Source of the DNA: Megalopta genalis | Taxonomy: Eukaryota; Arthropoda; Insecta; Hymenoptera; Halictidae | Direction of reading: 5' to 3' | Assembly (NCBI RefSeq): GCF_051020955.1 | Contig: NW_027476275.1 | Span: forward strand, 1 to 64,000 | DNA: 64,000 bases | Shown: positions 56,901 to 64,000 of the stretch, piece after piece | Layout: every line of letters begins with the position of its first letter | Numbering within the stretch: position 1 is the stretch's first letter | Notes under the pieces: generated by a model | What the model saw: the letters and a program-made list of their open reading frames with translations, nothing else | Told to the model about the DNA's origin: nothing | Database searches by the model: none | Position numbers and translations under genes: made by a program

Positions 56901-59900
56901 TCAAATCCATGCGAAACAAACGAGTTAGCTTCAAATCCATACGAAACACATGATTTGTTTTCAAACCAATGCGAAGTAGAAGGTTTAGCTTCAAATCCAT
57001 GCGAAACAAATGATTTAGCTTCCAATACTTACGAAATAAATGATATAGCTTCAAATCCATGCGAAACAAATGATTTAGCTTCAAATACTTGCGATATAAA
57101 TGATATAGCTTCAAATGCATGCGAAACAAACGAGTTGGGTTCACAGACATTCGAAACACATGATTTAGCTTCAAATCCATGCGAAGTAGAAGGTTTAGCT
57201 TCAAATCCATGCGAAGCAAATGATTTAGCTTCAAATACTTGCGATATAAATGATTTAGATTCAACTGCATTTGAAACAAACAAGTTAGATTCAAATCCAT
57301 GCAAAACACGAGATTTAGATTCAAATCACTGCCGAGTAGAAGTTTTAGCTTGAAATCCATGCGAAACAAATGATTTAGCTTCAAATACTTGCGATATAAA
57401 CGATATTGATTCAAATGCATGCGAAACAAACGAGTTGGGTTCACAGACATTCGAAACACATGATTTAGCTTCAAATACTTGCGATATAAATGATTTAGCT
57501 TCAACTGCATGCGAAACAAACGAGTTAGCTTCAAATCCATGCGAAACACATGATTTGTCTTCAAAGCAATGCGAAGTAGAAGGTTTAGCTTCAAATCCAT
57601 GCGAAACAAACGAGTTAGCTTCAAATCCATACGAAACACATGATTTGTCTTCAAAGCAATGCGAAGTAGAAGGTTTAGCTTCAAATCCATGCGAAACAAA
57701 TGATTTAGCTTCCAATACTTACGAAATAAATGATATAGCTTCAAATCCATGCGAAACAAATGATTTAGCTTCAAATACTTGCGATATAAACGATATTGAT
57801 TCAAATGCATGCCAAACAAACGAGTTAGCTTCACAGTCATTCGAAACACATGATTTAGCTTCAAATCAATGCGACGTAGAAGGTTTAGCTTCAAATCCAT
57901 GCGAAACAAATAATTTACCTTCGAATACTAGCGATACAAATAATGTAGCTTCTACTGGAAGCGAAACAAGCCAGTTAGCTTCTAATCCATGCGAAACAAA
58001 TGATTTATCTTCAAGTTTTTTCGATATAAATGATATAGACTCAAATGCATGCGAAACAAACGAGTTGGGTTCACAGACATTCGAAACACATGATTTAGCT
58101 TCAAATCAATGCGAAGTAGAAGGTTTAGCTTCAAATCCATGCGAAGCAAATGATTTAGCTTCAAATACTTGCGATATAAATGATTTAGATTCAACTGCAT
58201 GTGAAACAAACAAGTTAGATTCAAATCCATGCAAAACACGAGATTTAGATTCAAATCACTGCCGAGTAGAAGTTTTAGCTTGAAATCCATGCGAAACAAA
58301 TGATTTAGCTTCAAATACTTGCGATATAAACGATATTGATTCAAATGCATGCGAAACAAACGAGTTGGGTTCACAGACATTCGAAACACATGATTTAGCT
58401 TCAAATTCTTGCGATATAAATGATTTAGCTTCAACTGCATGCGAAACAAACGAGTTAGCTTCAAATCCATGCGAAACACATGATTTGTCTTCAAAGCAAT
58501 GCGAAGTAGAAGGTTTAGCTTCAAATCCATGCGAAACAAATGATTTAGCTTCCAATACTTACGAAATAAATGATATAGCTTCAAATCCATGCGAAACAAA
58601 TGATTTAGCTTCAAATACTTGCGATATAAACGATATTGATTCAAATGAATGCGAAACAAACGAGTTAGCTTCACAGTCATTCGAAACACATGATTTAGCT
58701 TCAAATCAATGCGACGTAGAAGGTTTAGCTTCAAATCCATGCAAAACAAATAATTTACCTTCGAATACTAGCGATATAAATAATGTAGCTTCAACTGGAA
58801 GCGAAACAAGCGATTTAGCTTCTAATCCATGCGAAACAAATGATTTATCTTCAAGTTTTTTCGATATAAATGATATAGCTTCAAATGCATGTGAAACAAA
58901 CGAGATGGGTTCACAGACATTCGAAACACATGATTTAGCTTCAAATTAATGCGAAGTAGAAGGTTTAGCTTCAAATCCATGCGAAGCAAATGATTTAGCT
59001 TCAAATACTTGCGATATAAATGATTTAGATTCAACTGCATGTGAAACAAACAAGTTAGATTCAAATCCATGCAAAACACGAGATTTAGTTTCAAATCACT
59101 GCCGAGTAGAAGTTTTAGCTTGAAATCCATGCGAAACAAATGATTCAGCTTCAAATAATTGCGATATAAACGATATTGATTCAAATGCATGCGAAACAAA
59201 CGAGTTAGCTTCACAGTCATTCGAAACACATGATTTAGCTTCAAATCAATGCGACGTAGAAGGTTTAGCTTCAAATCCATGCGGAACAAATAATTTACCT
59301 TCGAATACTAGCGATATAAATAATGTAGCTTCAACTGGAAGCGAAACAAGCGAGTTAGCTTCTAATCCATGCGAAACAAATGATTTAGCTTCAAATACTT
59401 GCGATATAAACGATATTGATTCAAATGCATGCGAAACAAACGAGTTAGCTTCACGGTCATTCGAAACACATGATTTAGCTTCAAATCAATGCGACGTAGA
59501 AGGTTTAGCTTCAAATCCATGCGAAACAAATAATTTACCTTCGAATACTAGCGATATAAATAATGTAGCTTCAACTGGAAGCGAAACAAGCGAGTTAGCT
59601 TCTAATCCATGCGAAACAAATGATTTATCTTCAAGTTTTTTCGATATAAATGATATAGCTTCAAATGCATGCGAAACAAACGAGATGGGTTCACAGACAT
59701 TCGAAACACATGATTTAGCTTCAAATCAATGCGAAGTAGAAGGTTTAGTTTCAAATCCATGCGAAGCAAATGATTTAGCTTCAAATACTTGCGATATAAA
59801 TGATTTAGATTCAACTGCATGTGAAACAAACAAGTTAGATTCAAATCCATGCAAAACACGAGATTTAGATTCAAATCACTGCCGAGTAGAAGTTTTAGCT

Positions 59901-60150
59901 TGAAATCCATGCGAAACAAATGATTCAGCTTCAAATAATTGCGATATAAACGATATTGATTCAAATGCATGCGAAACAAACGAGTTAGCTTCACAGTCAT
60001 TCGAAACACATGATTTAGCTTCAAATCAATGCGACGTTGAAGGTTTAGCTTCAAATCCATGCGAAACAAATAATTTACCTTCGAATACTAGCGATATAAA
60101 TAATGTAGCTTCAACTGGAAGCGAAACAAGCGAGTTAGCTTCTAATCCAT
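50942..60150. repeat. 4,561-bp tandem duplication
   Basis: Sequence from about 50942 to 55590 recurs at about 55503 to 60150 with a period of 4,561 bp (152 units plus one base). The odd base is an insertion in an AACGCTATTTGATTC unit, present at both 51370 and 55931. By eye I found only one difference, AAGGCTTAGC at about 51791 against AAGGTTTAGC at about 56352. Outside these limits the copies differ at once (50902 GACGTAG against 55463 GACGTTG). The duplication is either very recent or an assembly artefact. Confidence 0.9.
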
Positions 60151-63100
60151 GCGAAACAAATGATTTAGCTTCAAATACTTGCGATATAAACGATATTGAT
60201 TCAAATGCATGCGAAACAAACGAGTTGGGTTCACAGACATTCGAAACACATGATTTAGCTTCAAATCAATGCGACGTAGAAGGTTTAGCTTCAAATCCAT
60301 GCGAAACAAACGAGTTAGCTTCAAATCCATACGAAACACATGTTTTGTCTTCAAACCAATGCGAAGTAGAAGGTTTAGCTTCAAATCCATGCGAAACAAA
60401 TGATTTAGCTTCCAATACTTACGAAATAAATGATATAGCTTCAAATACATGCGAAACAAATGATTTAGCTTCAAATACTTGCGATATAAACGATATTGAT
60501 TCAAATGCATGCGAAACAAACGAGTTGGGTTCACAGACATTCGAAACACATGATTTAGCTTCAAATACTTGCTATATAAATGATTTAGCTTCAACTGCAT
60601 GCGAAACAAACGAGTTAGCTTCAAATCCATGCGAAACACATGATTTGTCTTCAAAGCAATGCGAAGTAGAAGGTTTAGCTTCAAATCCATGCGAAACAAA
60701 CGAGTTAGCTTCAAATCCATACGAAACACATGATTTGTCTTCAAACCAATGCGAAGTAGAATGTTTAGCTTCAAATCCATGCGAAACAAATGATTTAGCT
60801 TCCAATACTTACGAAATAAATGATATAACTTCAAATCCATGCGAAACAAATGATTTAGCTTCAAATACTTGTGATATAAACGATATTGATTCAAATGCAT
60901 GCGAAACAAACGAGTTGGGTTCACAGACATTCGAAACACATGATTTAGCTTCAAATACTTGCTATATAAATGATTTAGCTTCAACTGCATGCGAAACAAA
61001 CGAGTTAGCTTCAAATCCATGCGAAACACATGATTTGTCTTCAAAGCAATGCGAAGTAGAAGGTTTAGCTTCAAATCCATGCGAAACAAACGAGTTAGCT
61101 TCAAATCCATACGAAACACATGATTTGTCTTCAAACCAATGCGAAGTAGAATGTTTAGCTTCAAATCCATGCGAAGCAAATGATTTAGCTTCAAATACTT
61201 GCGATATAAATGATTTAGATTCAACTGCATGTGAAACAAACAAGTTAGATTCAAATCCATGCAAAACACGAGATTTAGATTCAAATCACTGCCGAGTAGA
61301 AGTTTTAGCTTGAAATCCATGCGAAACAAATGATTTAGCTTCAAATACTTGCGATATAAACGATATTGATTCAAATGCATGCGAAACAAACGAGTTGGGT
61401 TCACAGACATTCGAAACACATGATTTAGCTTCAAATTCTTGCGATATAAATGATTTAGCTTCAACTGCATGCGAAACAAACGAGTTAGCTTCAAATCCAT
61501 GCGAAACACATGATTTGTCTTCAAAGCAATGCGAAGTAGAAGGTTTAGCTTCAAATCCATGCGAAACAAATGATTTAGCTTCCAATACTTACGAAATAAA
61601 TGATATAGCTTCAAATCCATGCGAAACAAATGATTTAGCTTCAAATACTTGCGATATAAACGATATTGATTCAAATGAATGCGAAACAAACGAGTTAGCT
61701 TCACAGTCATTCGAAACACATGATTTAGCTTCAAATCAATGCGACGTAGAAGGTTTAGCTTCAAATCCATGCAAAACAAATAATTTACCTTCGAATACTA
61801 GCGATATAAATAATGTAGCTTCAACTGGAAGCGAAACAAGCGATTTAGCTTCTAATCCATGCGAAACAAATGATTTATCTTCAAGTTTTTTCGATATAAA
61901 TGATATAGCTTCAAATGCATGTGAAACAAACGAGATGGGTTCACAGACATTCGAAACACATGATTTAGCTTCAAATTAATGCGAAGTAGAAGGTTTAGCT
62001 TCAAATCCATGCGAAGCAAATGATTTAGCTTCAAATACTTGCGATATAAATGATTTAGATTCAACTGCATGTGAAACAAACAAGTTAGATTCAAATCCAT
62101 GCAAAACACGAGATTTAGTTTCAAATCACTGCCGAGTAGAAGTTTTAGCTTGAAATCCATGCGAAACAAATGATTCAGCTTCAAATAATTGCGATATAAA
62201 CGATATTGATTCAAATGCATGCGAAACAAACGAGTTAGCTTCACAGTCATTCGAAACACATGATTTAGCTTCAAATCAATGCGACGTAGAAGGTTTAGCT
62301 TCAAATCCATGCGGAACAAATAATTTACCTTCGAATACTAGCGATATAAATAATGTAGCTTCAACTGGAAGCGAAACAAGCGAGTTAGCTTCTAATCCAT
62401 GCGAAACAAATGATTTAGCTTCAAATACTTGCGATATAAACGATATTGATTCAAATGCATGCGAAACAAACGAGTTAGCTTCACGGTCATTCGAAACACA
62501 TGATTTAGCTTCAAATCAATGCGACGTAGAAGGTTTAGCTTCAAATCCATGCGAAACAAATAATTTACCTTCGAATACTAGCGATATAAATAATGTAGCT
62601 TCAACTGGAAGCGAAACAAGCGAGTTAGCTTCTAATCCATGCGAAACAAATGATTTATCTTCAAGTTTTTTCGATATAAATGATATAGCTTCAAATGCAT
62701 GCGAAACAAACGAGATGGGTTCACAGACATTCGAAACACATGATTTAGCTTCAAATCAATGCGAAGTAGAAGGTTTAGTTTCAAATCCATGCGAAGCAAA
62801 TGATTTAGCTTCAAATACTTGCGATATAAATGATTTAGATTCAACTGCATGTGAAACAAACAAGTTAGATTCAAATCCATGCAAAACACGAGATTTAGAT
62901 TCAAATCACTGCCGAGTAGAAGTTTTAGCTTGAAATCCATGCGAAACAAATGATTCAGCTTCAAATAATTGCGATATAAACGATATTGATTCAAATGCAT
63001 GCGAAACAAACGAGTTAGCTTCACAGTCATTCGAAACACATGATTTAGCTTCAAATCAATGCGACGTTGAAGGTTTAGCTTCAAATCCATGCGAAACAAA

Positions 63101-63942
63101 TAATTTACCTTCGAATACTAGCGATATAAATAATGTAGCTTCAACTGGAAGCGAAACAAGCGAGTTAGCTTCTAATCCATGCGAAACAAATGATTTAGCT
63201 TCAAATACTTGCGATATAAACGATATTGATTCAAATGCATGCGAAACAAACGAGTTGGGTTCACAGACATTCGAAACACATGATTTAGCTTCAAATCAAT
63301 GCGACGTAGAAGGTTTAGCTTCAAATCCATGCGAAACAAACGAGTTAGCTTCAAATCCATACGAAACACATGTTTTGTCTTCAAACCAATGCGAAGTAGA
63401 AGGTTTAGCTTCAAATCCATGCGAAACAAATGATTTAGCTTCCAATACTTACGAAATAAATGATATAGCTTCAAATACATGCGAAACAAATGATTTAGCT
63501 TCAAATACTTGCGATATAAACGATATTGATTCAAATGCATGCGAAACAAACGAGTTGGGTTCACAGACATTCGAAACACATGATTTAGCTTCAAATACTT
63601 GCTATATAAATGATTTAGCTTCAACTGCATGCGAAACAAACGAGTTAGCTTCAAATCCATGCGAAACACATGATTTGTCTTCAAAGCAATGCGAAGTAGA
63701 AGGTTTAGCTTCAAATCCATGCGAAACAAACGAGTTAGCTTCAAATCCATACGAAACACATGATTTGTCTTCAAACCAATGCGAAGTAGAATGTTTAGCT
63801 TCAAATCCATGCGAAACAAATGATTTAGCTTCCAATACTTACGAAATAAATGATATAACTTCAAATCCATGCGAAACAAATGATTTAGCTTCAAATACTT
63901 GTGATATAAACGATATTGATTCAAATGCATGCGAAACAAACG
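58123..63942. repeat. 3,030-bp tandem duplication
   Basis: Sequence from about 58123 to 60912 recurs at about 61153 to 63942 with a period of 3,030 bp (101 units). No difference was noticed between the copies by eye. The copies part company on the left at AGAAGGTTTAGC against AGAATGTTTAGC, and on the right at CGAGTTGGGTTC against CGAATTAGCTTC. The first copy overlaps the second copy of the 4,561-bp duplication, so this event is the younger of the two. Confidence 0.9.
60142..61779 (-). other. Longest minus-strand open frame (545 codons), probably passive
   Basis: This frame reads the reverse complement as decapeptides of the type DLKLNHLFRM, which are strongly basic and leucine-rich. It spans the junction of the 4,561-bp and 3,030-bp duplications and is largely repeated at 63172-63984. 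The third frame property is shared by the whole satellite: another minus frame reads as FEAKSFVSHG. There is no unique terminus, no domain, and overlapping plus-strand frames (60225-61313) are equally open. It is best regarded as a by-product of a stop-poor monomer. Confidence 0.1.
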
Positions 63943-64000
63943 AATTAGCTTCACAGTCATTCGAAACACATGATTTAGCTTCAAATCAATGCGACGTAGA

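Larger units (their letters stand above)
1..64000. repeat. 30-bp tandem satellite array filling the window
   Basis: Every line of the window is built from variants of one 30-bp unit. Taking the TGC of TGCGAAAC as base 1, the usual unit has GCGAAAC at bases 2-8, GATTTAGCTTC near bases 13-23 and AAAT at bases 24-27. Most variation sits at bases 1-2, 6-12, 15-16, 19 and 25-30. The CG at bases 3-4 and most of the GATTTAGCTTC core are nearly constant. The 30-bp phase holds for tens of kilobases and is shifted only by a few small indels (31-, 32-, 29- and 24-bp units, and one 11-bp net loss). No unique sequence interrupts it, and neither end reaches an array border. A block of this size without genes is typical of eukaryotic satellite DNA. 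The family is not one I recognise. Confidence 0.97.
44490..64000. repeat. Right satellite family with 930-bp HOR
   Basis: This domain is marked by units absent upstream: GGGTTCACAGACATTCG, CAAGTTTTTTCGATATAAATG, CCAATACTTACGAAATAAATG and CTGCATGTGAAAC. A standard HOR is 31 monomers (930 bp). From 48532 its order is A-I-E, H-I-E-H-V, E-H-V, A-I, A-I-E-H-V, A-I-E, A-I-E-H-V, A-I-E-H-V. Three adjacent copies run 48532-49461, 49462-50391 and 50392-51321. Other intervals between the end-of-HOR marker are 540, 780, 840, 1,410, 1,471 and 2,250 bp, reflecting loss or gain of units. No gene or unique DNA is present. Confidence 0.9.

Noticed and set aside
1..64000. Many long ORFs on both strands as protein-coding genes
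   Set aside because: They all read the same 30-bp monomer. They overlap on both strands and lack unique termini or domains. They end at nonsense units that were amplified many times (GGTTGAGCTTC, CCATGAGAAAC, CAACTTGAAGC, TTAGCTTGAAATCC). Variable columns fall on all codon positions in each open frame.
1..64000. CRISPR array (regular 30-bp repeats)
   Set aside because: Units are directly adjacent, with no unique spacers, leader or cas genes, and each unit varies at many bases.
1..64000. CENP-B box in the H monomer (TTCGAAACACATGATT)
   Set aside because: It matches the TTCGnnnnA half of the motif, but the required CGGG is absent (TGAT instead). Centromere identity cannot be claimed from this.
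1..64000. TATA boxes (GATATAAATG) and AATAAA signals
   Set aside because: TATAAA is simply part of every I-type monomer, about every 150 bp, and AATAAA arises in variants such as CGAAATAAATG. Neither is linked to a gene.
1..64000. Telomere or simple microsatellite repeat
   Set aside because: The unit is 30 bp with complex sequence and hierarchical variants. No 5-8 bp telomere motif or mono- to tetranucleotide run of note is present.
1..64000. Transposable element or transposon-derived tandem repeat
   Set aside because: No terminal repeats, target-site duplications, reverse transcriptase or transposase motifs are readable in any frame. No non-satellite sequence interrupts the array.

Overview
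The whole 64,000-base window is one uninterrupted tandem-repeat array. It has no unique sequence, no RNA gene, no recognisable transposable element and no convincing protein gene. The basic unit is 30 bp, about a third G+C, so the window holds roughly 2,130 units. Both ends lie inside the array. Tens of kilobases of satellite with nested higher-order repeats (HORs) and no genes point to a eukaryotic chromosome, for example centromeric, pericentromeric, subtelomeric or another heterochromatic block. I cannot name the species or the satellite family.

The array is hierarchical. (1) 30-bp monomers. (2) Five monomer types, named here A, I, E, H and V after the plus-strand decapeptide each would spell (ETND, DIND, ETNE, ETHD, EVEG). 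They recur in the fixed order A-I-E-H-V and give a 150-bp pentamer, with some cycles lacking one or more members. (3) Larger HORs built from these: about 2,250 bp (75 units) in 31.6-39.7 kb and 930 bp (31 units) in 45-64 kb. (4) Segmental tandem duplications of 2,610-3,450, 2,761, 3,030, 3,174 and 4,561 bp, some nearly identical between copies.

Layout: 1-16.6 kb is a mosaic of shuffled duplicated blocks, marked by a 31-bp frameshift unit and by 24-bp units. Within it, 0.54-2.8 kb carries an unusual cluster of single-base indels. 16.6-29 kb holds two large duplications (about 2.6-3.5 kb and 2,761 bp). 29-41.4 kb holds the 2,250-bp HOR, whose copies differ by gain or loss of whole 150-bp pentamers. 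41.37-41.76 kb is a small island of diverged units. 42-44.5 kb is a transition zone ending in an 11-bp net deletion. 44.5-64 kb is a distinct, more homogeneous family with its own diagnostic units, 930-bp HORs and very recent 4,561-bp and 3,030-bp duplications.

The consensus monomer has no stop codon in one plus-strand and two minus-strand frames, so long ORFs (up to 642 codons on + and 545 on -) arise passively. They overlap on both strands. They are broken by nonsense codons and frameshifts that were themselves amplified to many copies, and variation falls on all codon positions. I therefore annotate the window as non-coding satellite, while noting the sense/antisense reading property. All similarities were judged by eye, so block edges are approximate to within a unit or so.
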